Shown piece by piece: positions 53,765 through 60,078 of a stretch of 60,078 nt of DNA. Position numbers and translations under genes: made by a program. Origin of the DNA: Paludibacteraceae bacterium (lineage in GTDB: Bacteria; Bacteroidota; Bacteroidia; Bacteroidales; Paludibacteraceae); NCBI GenBank assembly GCA_017630395.1, contig JAGBVI010000047.1, positions 1 through 60,078 of the forward strand. Reading direction: 5' to 3'. Within the stretch, counting starts at the first letter, position 1; each line of letters opens with the position of its first letter. The notes under the pieces were generated by a model. That model did no database searches. It was given only the letters and a program-made list of their open reading frames with translations, and was not told the DNA's origin.

Positions 53765-55066
53765 TCAAACTAAAACTCTTTTATCCAAAACTCTCTTTGC
53801 CTTCCCTTCGCTACGTTGCAAAGAACGAGGTTCCACCAATTTAATATCCGGTTGAATTCCAATAACACCTTGTATTTTATGAGCTATTTTCTTCTTCAAT
53901 TCCAACATACTCTTAATATCGTCAGAATAGAATGCTTCTTTAACCTCCACTTGCACTTCAAAAGTATCGGTATTATTGATACGATCTACAGTAATGAAGA
54001 AATGAGGTTCAAACTCCTCTGTTTCACAAATAACAGCTTCAATCTGAGAAGGGAATACATTTACTCCACGAATAATCAACATATCATCGCAACGTCCCAT
54101 GATTTTGTCCATACGAACAAAGGTTCGTCCACATTCACATTTCTCATAATGCAAAGCAGTCAAATCTCTTGTTCTGAAGCGAATCAACGGCATACCCTCT
54201 TTTGTCAATGTGGTAAAAACCAACTCACCAACCTGACCCGGCTCAACAGGAATACCGGTTTCTGGATCAACTATTTCAGGATAAAAATGATCTTCATTAA
54301 GATGAGTACCATTCTGACATTCACACTCATACCCAACTCCAGGACCTATTATCTCAGTCAAACCATAAATATCGAACGCCTTGATGCCCATTTTTTGTTC
54401 AATTTCTTTACGCATAGATTCTGTCCATGGCTCTGCACCAAACACACCAACACGTAACTTAAACTCATCTCGGCTGTATTCAGATGCCTCCATAGCTTCT
54501 GCCAAATACAAGGCGTAAGAAGGGGTACAAGCCAAGGCGTTAGCCCCTAAATCATGCATCAACATAATCTGTTTTTGCGTATTTCCACTTGACATAGGGA
54601 TAACAGTTCCTCCAATATTTTGAACAGCATCATGAGCTCCTAATCCTCCTGTAAATAAGCCATAGCCATAAGATACTTGAACAACATCTTTGTTGGTCAA
54701 TCCAAAAGCAGTTAAACATCTTGCTCCGACCTCTTTCCAAACAGATAAATCATTGCGTGTTAATCCTACCACAATAGGTTTCCCTGTAGTTCCGGAAGAT
54801 GCATGAATTCGAACGATTTCCGACATTGGAGAAGATAACAACCCAAATGGATAATAATCTCTTAAATCCTTTTTCGATGAAAACGGTAACTTTACAATAT
54901 CATCGATACTGTTAATGTCTTCAGGAGTAACTCCTGCTTCCTGCATTCTTTTTCTGTATGGCTCACAGTTGTGATAAACTCTTTCTACAACTCTTTTCAA
55001 ACGAAGACTTTGAAGTTTTTTCATCTCTTCGCGATCCATACACTCTACGGTCTCATTCCAAATCAT
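53765..55066 (-). CDS. Phenylacetate-CoA ligase family protein
   Basis: A 433-residue acyl-CoA ligase of the ANL superfamily. The AMP-binding motif is HASSGTTGKPIVVG near 87, DIYGLTEIIGPG near 233 and the C-terminal Lys in SEGKAKRV near 422. Resembles PaaK of aromatic amino-acid degradation in Bacteroidota, where it works with indolepyruvate ferredoxin oxidoreductase. The substrate may be phenylacetate or another aryl acid. Overlaps the ACT gene region by a few nt. Confidence 0.92.
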   Translation of the reverse strand: MIWNETVECMDREEMKKLQSLRLKRVVERVYHNCEPYRKRMQEAGVTPEDINSIDDIVKLPFSSKKDLRDYYPFGLLSSPMSEIVRIHASSGTTGKPIVVGLTRNDLSVWKEVGARCLTAFGLTNKDVVQVSYGYGLFTGGLGAHDAVQNIGGTVIPMSSGNTQKQIMLMHDLGANALACTPSYALYLAEAMEASEYSRDEFKLRVGVFGAEPWTESMRKEIEQKMGIKAFDIYGLTEIIGPGVGYECECQNGTHLNEDHFYPEIVDPETGIPVEPGQVGELVFTTLTKEGMPLIRFRTRDLTALHYEKCECGRTFVRMDKIMGRCDDMLIIRGVNVFPSQIEAVICETEEFEPHFFITVDRINNTDTFEVQVEVKEAFYSDDIKSMLELKKKIAHKIQGVIGIQPDIKLVEPRSLQRSEGKAKRVLDKRVLV

Positions 55067-55169
55067 TTTTATCTATTTTTTTCCCTTATTTATCTTTGAT
55101 GTTCCAACAAGTCTTTTTTATCAACTCATCAGATAACAATCTTGGATTACAAATTTAGAAAATTATTTA

Positions 55170-55200
55170 GAGTTGTTTTAAATTTTATTGAAAAAATTTT
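55170..55200. repeat. Family-1 element, solo end (copy H)
   Basis: GAGTTGTTTTAAATTTTATT followed by GAAAAAATTTT resembles the left end of copy D with one inserted T. No right end is found. It lies between the paaK start and the end of the ABC exporter gene. Confidence 0.5.
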
Positions 55201-55209
55201 CACATAGCA

Positions 55210-57012
55210 TCAATCGTCATAATCATCATCGATGGTCTTGGCAATCTTTTCTATATTCAGACTTCGTGCCGACGCATCAACAATATCCTTATAAATTCCA
55301 CCTTGCTTATATACCTCATCCGGATCTCCAAATTGTTCTACTCTTCCGGCTTTCAATGCATAAATAATATCACTATCTATGATTTGAGAGATACTATGAG
55401 AAATAATGATTACGGTGCGATTCTTCTTTATTGCCTCAATACTATTTTTAATCTGCTCGGTTGCAATAGCATCCAAACTTGCCGTAGGCTCATCCAAAAA
55501 GATAATCGGTGGATTCTTTAAGAACATACGTGCTATCGCTATCCTCTGTTGTTGCCCTCCTGATAGTTGCTGAGCTTTCCCTTGAAATTGATTTGGCAAC
55601 TCCATTACTTGGTCATAAATGTAGGCTTTTTTTGCGGCTTCAATCACCTCTTCAAAAGTTGCGTCAGGTTTTCCGTAACGGATATTTTCTTCAATGGTTC
55701 CATCAAAAATGTGATTTTTCTGTAATACCAATCCTATATTCTCTCGAAGAAATTTTGTGTCGTAATCTTTTAAATCTACACCATCCAACTTAATAGAGCC
55801 ACAGTCGGGTTCATAAAACTTGTCCAACAAGTTTACAATCGTACTCTTTCCGGCTCCGGACAACCCAACCAACGCAGTGATTTTTCCACACTCAATTGTC
55901 ATATTAATATCATGCAAAGCTTTCGTCCCATTAGGATAGGTGAAATCTACACCCGACACCTCAAATTTACCCTCTACTTTCTCCGGCCTATATGTTCCGG
56001 TTGGCTCTATTTGATCATCGGAATTCAAAATATCAAAGAAACCTTCTGCATAAATTAATGCGTCATTAATGTCGTCAAAAATACGATGTAACTGACTGAT
56101 TGGAGCTACAACATTGCTAAACAACATAACGTGATACATAATTTTTCCTATCGTCATCTCCGGGTAACCAATCAACACAAGGTAGGCTGTTAAAATGATA
56201 ATCAATACTGTTCCTATTTGTTGTACAAAACTTTTCAAACCCTCGAAGTAAAAACTTACCTTGCGGGTATTTAATTGATTATCTGTCACTTTATTCTGAA
56301 TATCCAACTGTTTATCACCCTCAATTCGTTCCCTGTTAAAAGACTTGATTACATTGATGGATTCTATAATATTCATTATACCATGACTTTTCACCTCTCT
56401 GAATTGTCTCATATCTCTTCTCCACCCTTGTAATTTTCTGGCTTGTCTGTAGGTGATAAAGAAATAAATTGGAACTATGGTTAATGCGGTTATTCCAACA
56501 AAAACATTTGCCGCAAACATCAATATCAATGCCAAAATAGCACTCATAAACAATGGCAATAAATCAATAAAAAAGTTTTGCACTGTTCGTGACAAACTAC
56601 TTACTCCTTGGTCTATACGAGTTTGCAACTTTCCTGTCTCGTTATCGCTCATAGAAAAGAACGCTACACGAAATGTTAAGACTTTTTCTATGACTGCCTG
56701 CGCTAAATCTTTGGAGACATAAATTCGCATCTTTTCACCAAAAAAGCGTTGGGCAAAGGTTATCAAAGCTGATAGAACCTCTTTCCCTAACAAAACTGCA
56801 GAAATAATCGTTAAGATATGGACTGCTTTGTCCCATGCAAACTGCGGAGTCTCTATTAAATTATTAATAGAATCTACCGTCCAATCCAAAACAATCGCAT
56901 TCACTTGCGCCATAAAAGAACCTATCAAGGTAAGAATCAATGTCGCCAAAACCAACCATTTGTAAGGCATTACAAAGGGTTTTATGTTCTTAAATAATTC
57001 CAATAAATTCAT
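55210..57012 (-). CDS. ABC exporter (fused permease and ATPase)
   Basis: A 600-residue half-transporter (from ATG 57012, MNLLELFKNI; an upstream ATG at 57078 is in a poor context). Six membrane helices span about residues 15-310. The nucleotide-binding domain (about 345-580) has Walker A GLSGAGKST, Q-loop LVLQKNHIFDGT, signature LSGGQQQR, Walker B IIFLDEPTAS and the H-loop His in ISHSIS. It resembles MsbA/multidrug-type exporters; the substrate is unknown. A family-1 derivative and a terminator lie just upstream. Confidence 0.9.
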   Translation of the reverse strand: MNLLELFKNIKPFVMPYKWLVLATLILTLIGSFMAQVNAIVLDWTVDSINNLIETPQFAWDKAVHILTIISAVLLGKEVLSALITFAQRFFGEKMRIYVSKDLAQAVIEKVLTFRVAFFSMSDNETGKLQTRIDQGVSSLSRTVQNFFIDLLPLFMSAILALILMFAANVFVGITALTIVPIYFFITYRQARKLQGWRRDMRQFREVKSHGIMNIIESINVIKSFNRERIEGDKQLDIQNKVTDNQLNTRKVSFYFEGLKSFVQQIGTVLIIILTAYLVLIGYPEMTIGKIMYHVMLFSNVVAPISQLHRIFDDINDALIYAEGFFDILNSDDQIEPTGTYRPEKVEGKFEVSGVDFTYPNGTKALHDINMTIECGKITALVGLSGAGKSTIVNLLDKFYEPDCGSIKLDGVDLKDYDTKFLRENIGLVLQKNHIFDGTIEENIRYGKPDATFEEVIEAAKKAYIYDQVMELPNQFQGKAQQLSGGQQQRIAIARMFLKNPPIIFLDEPTASLDAIATEQIKNSIEAIKKNRTVIIISHSISQIIDSDIIYALKAGRVEQFGDPDEVYKQGGIYKDIVDASARSLNIEKIAKTIDDDYDD

Positions 57013-57044
57013 TTTATATAATATAACTATGTGATAAATATACA

Positions 57045-57083
57045 AAAAAAGGGAGTTAGAATAATGTTTGTTATTCACTCCCT
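57045..57083 (-). terminator. Terminator between the 57269 gene and the ABC exporter
   Basis: Minus-strand stem AGGGAGTGAATAA / TTATTCTAACTCCCT (one internal mismatch) followed by seven T. Confidence 0.7.
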
Positions 57084-57100
57084 AAAATATTTTCTTTCTA

Positions 57101-57214
57101 AGAAGATGTTTAAATTTTATTATTACATTGTTTTTGAGCTTCCCTCTTTATTATTTTTCGGCATCTTAAAAAAACCGCTCTCAAATATGATCGAAATAAA
57201 ATTTAAACGACTTC
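57101..57214. mobile_element. Family-1 element, 114-bp internally deleted derivative (copy F)
   Basis: Both family-1 ends are present (AGAAGATGTTTAAATTTTAT and ATAAAATTTAAACGACTTCC inverted), but the central hairpin is missing. Residual internal blocks TTTTTCGGCATCTT and GCTCTCAAATATGATCGAA match the two sides of full copies. Inserted in the 3' region after the 57269 gene. Confidence 0.8.
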
Positions 57215-57268
57215 CAAATTTTTCACCCTTACGGATATGGGTAACTTCTATAAATCAAGTCTGACAAA

Positions 57269-57766
57269 CTACTCTGCCGAATTAAACATTCTTTGCACAG
57301 ATGTCTTAGTTACACCTTCGTCGCTATAACTCTTTGTTTCTACGCCATCAACAAAGAAATTAATCGTATATGAATACTCTATCGTTTCAAACGCTGCAAT
57401 CAATGATAAACTCACATTAAGATTGGTACAATTGTTAGATGTGTAATATACAATTTTTTTCCTTCCATCTACAGTTGACATCTCTTGTACCATACTTCCA
57501 ACACTAGAACCTCCAGTAAAATCAGAAACTGCTCCGTCTGCACCTGTTTCTAACTCATAATACATATCACATGCACCTTTATTTGACGATGGAATTACTT
57601 GTAGAATATAATCCAAAGATTCACTACTCTTTAACTCAATTTCTACTCGATGAACACCGGCCTTTACCGAATCCTTTTCTGCTTCATCATCTTTTTTGTC
57701 ACATGCACTGAAAGTTACTCCTACTAAAATCAATAAGGAGGCTGCTAAAAACTTTGAAAACTTCAT
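57269..57766 (-). CDS. Hypothetical lipoprotein
   Basis: A 165-residue predicted lipoprotein. The signal ends in FSAC (Cys22), followed by a charged linker (DKKDDEAEKDSVKAG) and a beta-sandwich-like domain of about 125 residues. No family is recognised. It has its own promoter at 57790-57797. Confidence 0.7.
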   Translation of the reverse strand: MKFSKFLAASLLILVGVTFSACDKKDDEAEKDSVKAGVHRVEIELKSSESLDYILQVIPSSNKGACDMYYELETGADGAVSDFTGGSSVGSMVQEMSTVDGRKKIVYYTSNNCTNLNVSLSLIAAFETIEYSYTINFFVDGVETKSYSDEGVTKTSVQRMFNSAE

Positions 57767-57789
57767 TCTATTTTAAATTTAAATTTCTG

Positions 57790-57797
57790 CAAAGATA
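57790..57797 (-). promoter_or_regulatory. -7 promoter element of the 57269 lipoprotein gene
   Basis: Minus-strand TATCTTTG about 24 nt before the ATG. Confidence 0.6.
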
Positions 57798-57836
57798 ATG
57801 AATTTTACCAAATAGATATATCCTTAGAAAAAGATA

Positions 57837-58298
57837 TTACCTTTTTAATAATTTATTCAATGGAACCATCTTTTTTGAAATTACCTTTTGCTTTCCATCT
57901 CCGGCAGTAACCGTCATAGAGACATCTACTGCATAATCCTTTGCATCAAATGATAACAACCCTAATACACTCCATAAGGATACGCCCTCACATAAAGATG
58001 CTTTACCCTTGATTGGTAAGCGTTTAGTACCTTTTACAACTTGAAAGGCATTGGCTGTCCCCGTCACAAAAGGTTTCCCCTTTTTATATACAACGCCCTG
58101 TATATTGGATACCTTAAAACTTTTTGCAGCGTTGGTTACATCTATCCACGCCTCACCTACCACCGACCTCAAACTTTGTGGACTTATTGAGGATATCCCA
58201 TATTTGCCAAAACTAACCTTGTCAAATTGTGCATAACTTTCTGCTGTCGCAAATAAAGTGAAAATGGATACATAAATCAGAATCTTTAATCTCTTCAT
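57837..58298 (-). CDS. Hypothetical exported protein, possibly LEA type 2-like
   Basis: A 153-residue protein with a signal peptide (about 1-23, ending SYAQF). The mature part is one immunoglobulin-like beta domain with alternating strands (AWIDVTNAAKSFKVSNIQGVVYKKGKPF). It resembles the LEA_2/WHy fold, which is a guess from pattern only. It has its own promoter and no evident operon partner. Confidence 0.65.
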   Translation of the reverse strand: MKRLKILIYVSIFTLFATAESYAQFDKVSFGKYGISSISPQSLRSVVGEAWIDVTNAAKSFKVSNIQGVVYKKGKPFVTGTANAFQVVKGTKRLPIKGKASLCEGVSLWSVLGLLSFDAKDYAVDVSMTVTAGDGKQKVISKKMVPLNKLLKR

Positions 58299-58405
58299 AA
58301 CCTATATTATTTTTTTCAAATTTGTTTCTTTAGCCGCCTATCATTCCCCAACATTCTCCTTCATGGTAATTTCATAAACTCGTTAGACCGACTTTTAACG
58401 TCGTG

Positions 58406-58434
58406 CAAAGTTAATTTATTTTGTCTTTTTTCAA
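58406..58434 (-). promoter_or_regulatory. Promoter of the 57837 gene
   Basis: Minus-strand TTG and TAACTTTG separated by 18 nt, about 108 nt before the ATG. Confidence 0.65.
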
Positions 58435-58472
58435 TACTTTACCATATATTTTTTTAATACCGCAATATTCCT

Positions 58473-58480
58473 TATCTTTG
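58473..58480 (+). promoter_or_regulatory. -7 promoter element of the Bcp-type peroxiredoxin gene
   Basis: TATCTTTG, 97 nt before the ATG at 58578. The long leader contains a degenerate family-2 element at about 58519-58562. Confidence 0.55.
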
Positions 58481-58518
58481 CTTTAGATAACTACTACATT
58501 AGGTACGACTGAGTTTAA

Positions 58519-58562
58519 GGTAATATCCATAGAAAGGCTCAATCATAATTTATAGAACCAAC
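58519..58562. repeat. Family-2 element, very short degenerate copy
   Basis: The right end ATAATTTATAGAACCAAC is an inverted match to the family-2 terminus. The left end GGTAATATCCATAGAAA is a weak match. It lies in the leader of the peroxiredoxin gene. Confidence 0.35.
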
Positions 58563-58577
58563 ATAAATTTATAACAA

Positions 58578-59036
58578 ATGAACATTGGAGATAAAATTCC
58601 GGAAATTCTTGGTACAGACCAAAACGGAAATGAGATTAAAGCAAGTGATTTCAAAGGAAAAAAAGTGATATTATTTTGCTACCCGAAAGCCAACACTCCG
58701 GGTTGCACAGCAGAGGCTTGCTCCTTGCAACAACACAAAGAAGAATTAGCAAAAAAAGGATATTCTATCATCGGGGTGAGCAAAGACAAACAATCGGCTC
58801 AACTAAAATTTGCCGAAAATCACCATTTGGAATTTCCCTTGATAGCCGATACTGAAACTACCCTGCTCCAAACCTTGGGTTGTTGGGGCGAAAAAGTTTT
58901 CTGCGGAAAGAAAACCATCGGTACCCTGCGCACCACTTACTTAATTAATGAAGAGGGTGTCATCGAACAAATCATGGGTCCTAAAGAAATCAAAACCAAA
59001 ATTCATGCAGAACAGATTTTGGAGAAGCTATTATAA
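58578..59036 (+). CDS. bcp: Thioredoxin-dependent peroxiredoxin, Bcp/PrxQ type
   Basis: Reduces hydrogen peroxide and organic hydroperoxides. The 152-residue protein has peroxidatic Cys43 in TPGCT and resolving Cys48 in AEACSL, an alpha2-type two-Cys arrangement. YPKANTPGCTAEACS near 35-49 is the family motif. Two further Cys residues (WGEKVFCGKK region) are not conserved in E. coli Bcp. It has its own promoter and a family-2 derivative directly follows its stop. Confidence 0.95.
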   Translation: MNIGDKIPEILGTDQNGNEIKASDFKGKKVILFCYPKANTPGCTAEACSLQQHKEELAKKGYSIIGVSKDKQSAQLKFAENHHLEFPLIADTETTLLQTLGCWGEKVFCGKKTIGTLRTTYLINEEGVIEQIMGPKEIKTKIHAEQILEKLL

Positions 59037-59116
59037 GGCAACTTCTATAAATTACAACTTTCTATTTTTCTTCATAAATTCCGTTACGAATGTTTTTGAA
59101 TTTATAGAACACCCCC
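59037..59116. mobile_element. Family-2 element, 80-bp short derivative
   Basis: Begins GGCAACTTCTATAAATTAC directly after the bcp stop codon and ends with TTTTTGAATTTATAGAACACC. Inverted ends with the middle mostly deleted. It lies between bcp and the NERD gene. Confidence 0.6.
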
Positions 59117-59135
59117 TTTATTCATTGAAAATCGC

Positions 59136-59906
59136 GTGGAAATAATAATTATCATAGGAATCGTTGCTCTTCTTTGGGCTTTAGAGAGAGGAGTTTCTTC
59201 TTTCAAAAACACACCCAATTACGGAGAAAGGTGTGTAGCCCGTAAACTCAAACGACTTTCGAAAGAGTACGTCACTCTCAATGATGTTCTATTGCCCACG
59301 CACTATGGTACAACACAGATTGATCATATTGTGGTATCTCCTTACGGAATCTTCGTGATAGAAACCAAAGACTACAAAGGTTGGATTTCAGGTCATGAAG
59401 ACTCTGAGGAGTGGAAACAAAGTCTGATTGGAGGAAAGCGATTTTTTGGCAGGTCTAAGAAACAATATAGGTTGCCCAACCCAATTCTTCAAAACAAGTC
59501 CCATACCAAAGCCTTAAACGCCATACTGAAAAAGATTGGTTACTTCCCTATTATTCCTATCGTAGTATTCTCTGACAATGCAGAACTGAAGATAACAACA
59601 CCCAATTACACAGTGATTAACTGGTGCGATTTACGCTCCACAATCAAATCCTACAAAATCCCCATTTTGTCACAAGAGAATGTTCAGTTGATTACAAGCG
59701 CAATATCTTCTGCCAACATCACAACCAAAGGTAGCAGAGAGAACCATATTCGGTATGTAGAAACAATCAGGAAAGAGAAAGAAGAGGCAATTTCCAACGG
59801 CAAATGTCCGAGGTGCGGAGGTCATCTTGTTGAGCGAAAAGGGAAACACGGGAAATTCTTGGGTTGCTCTCATTTCCCTAAGTGTAGATTTACCAAAAAC
59901 TATTAA
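59136..59906 (+). CDS. NERD domain protein with C4 topoisomerase-type zinc finger
   Basis: A 256-residue protein, probably starting at GTG 59136 (VEIIIIIGIV). A hydrophobic N-terminus (about 1-15) is followed by the NERD nuclease-related domain (about 30-150) with TQIDHIVVSPYGIFVIETKD, the expected metal and catalytic acidic residues. The C-terminal zinc finger (about 218-256) has CPRCGG and CSHFPKCRF, as in the DNA-topoisomerase C4 finger. May process or bind nucleic acid. Its TAA stop abuts a family-1 element. Confidence 0.9.
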   Translation: MEIIIIIGIVALLWALERGVSSFKNTPNYGERCVARKLKRLSKEYVTLNDVLLPTHYGTTQIDHIVVSPYGIFVIETKDYKGWISGHEDSEEWKQSLIGGKRFFGRSKKQYRLPNPILQNKSHTKALNAILKKIGYFPIIPIVVFSDNAELKITTPNYTVINWCDLRSTIKSYKIPILSQENVQLITSAISSANITTKGSRENHIRYVETIRKEKEEAISNGKCPRCGGHLVERKGKHGKFLGCSHFPKCRFTKNY

Positions 59907-60078
59907 GAAGCTGTTTAAATTTTATAAAAAAAATTATTTTAGAGTTTCACTCTCTTATTTTCGGCATCTTTGAGATTCTTTTAGGTGGGTTCTATAAATT
60001 CATTTCGAGGAATTTTTGAATTTATTTCGAGTAAATTGCCGTGCGAAAGGAAGGAGCAGTGCGAGCACTGTGACCGAC
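59906..60078. mobile_element. Composite element: family-1 copy E carrying a family-2 element (cut by the window end)
   Basis: Begins AGAAGCTGTTTAAATTTTAT, continues TAGAGTTTCACTCTCTTATT and CATCTTTGAGATTCTTTTA, then at 59994 switches to the family-2 end GGTGGGTTCTATAAATTCAT and its interior (GAGCAGTGCGAGCACTGTGA). The junction is the same as in the composite at 35809 read in the opposite direction. It continues past the window. Confidence 0.8.

Noticed and set aside
53816-54457. 213-residue open frame on the plus strand
   Set aside because: Fully antisense to the phenylacetate-CoA ligase gene, with low-complexity composition and no family motifs; a shadow of the coding strand.
55090-55110. 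TATCTTTG on the plus strand before 55110
   Set aside because: Matches the -7 consensus but no plus-strand gene follows; likely chance in AT-rich DNA.
57031-57264. 77-residue open frame on the plus strand
   Set aside because: Crosses the terminator and a family-1 element, so it is made of repeat sequence.

Overview
The window is about 60 kb of an AT-rich chromosome from a member of the Bacteroidota, most likely order Bacteroidales. The support is as follows. Many genes and RNAs are preceded by the Bacteroidota sigma-70-type -7 element TAnnTTTG, several with a TTG box 18-19 nt upstream, and have little Shine-Dalgarno signal. Bacteroidota-restricted families are present (DUF5686, DUF4199, DUF6452, DUF6048, DUF7935, DUF4434, PepSY-like). 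Two secreted enzymes end in a type IX secretion (T9SS)-like sorting domain. T9SS cargo points to a Porphyromonadaceae/Paludibacteraceae/Dysgonomonadaceae-like lineage rather than Bacteroides itself; that last step is inference.

Layout. 1-9.4 kb: tRNA-Leu, manC, a DUF5686 outer-membrane protein with rnz, an OmpA-family protein, rpsA, then a 970-bp non-coding tract. 9.4-15.3 kb: asnS, a small membrane protein, a small heat-shock protein and the operon purM-prfA-cysK. 15.4-22.7 kb: an SRP RNA (4.5S) fused head-to-tail to tRNA-Thr, then a divergent operon of envelope genes ending in transketolase, then tatA-tatC. 22.9-31.7 kb: a YegP-like protein, a DUF4434 T9SS protein, outer-membrane barrels, a PepSY-like protein with a duplicated promoter module, a K+/H+ antiporter, a PspC protein and uvrB. 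31.8-39 kb: a multidomain esterase (CE6-like, CE1-like, Ig-like, CBM6, sorting domain), rpmA-rplU, a TonB-C-like protein, a ModF-like ATPase, smpB and a Yip1-like protein. 39.5-53.2 kb: PBP1A, an alpha-oxoamine synthase, guanine deaminase, rhodanese, small membrane proteins, a nitrilase, a PlsC-like acyltransferase, a beta-helix lipoprotein, an endo/exonuclease/phosphatase protein, a LytS/LytTR two-component pair and an FAD-dependent oxidoreductase. 53.3-60 kb: a PaaK/ACT operon, an ABC exporter, two small envelope proteins, Bcp peroxiredoxin and a NERD/topoisomerase-zinc-finger protein.

Most of the window is conserved housekeeping sequence. The striking non-gene structure is two families of transposase-less inverted-repeat elements (MITE-like). 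Family 1 (ends GAAGYTGTTTAAATTTTAT, full length about 190-195 bp, a long imperfect hairpin) occurs at eight intergenic sites as full, nested and internally deleted copies. Family 2 (ends GGTGGGTTCTATAAATTCA, about 200 bp full length) occurs at about seven sites. At two unlinked sites family 2 sits at exactly the same position inside family 1, forming a composite element. Copies abut stop codons, promoters and terminators. No transposase for either family is in the window.

Other points: the SRP RNA and tRNA-Thr are separated by only one or two nucleotides, rnz appears leaderless with its promoter interleaved with the upstream terminator, and two tandem promoters upstream of the PepSY-like gene share a 26-bp box at identical spacing. 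I did not find a convincing new defence or secretion system.
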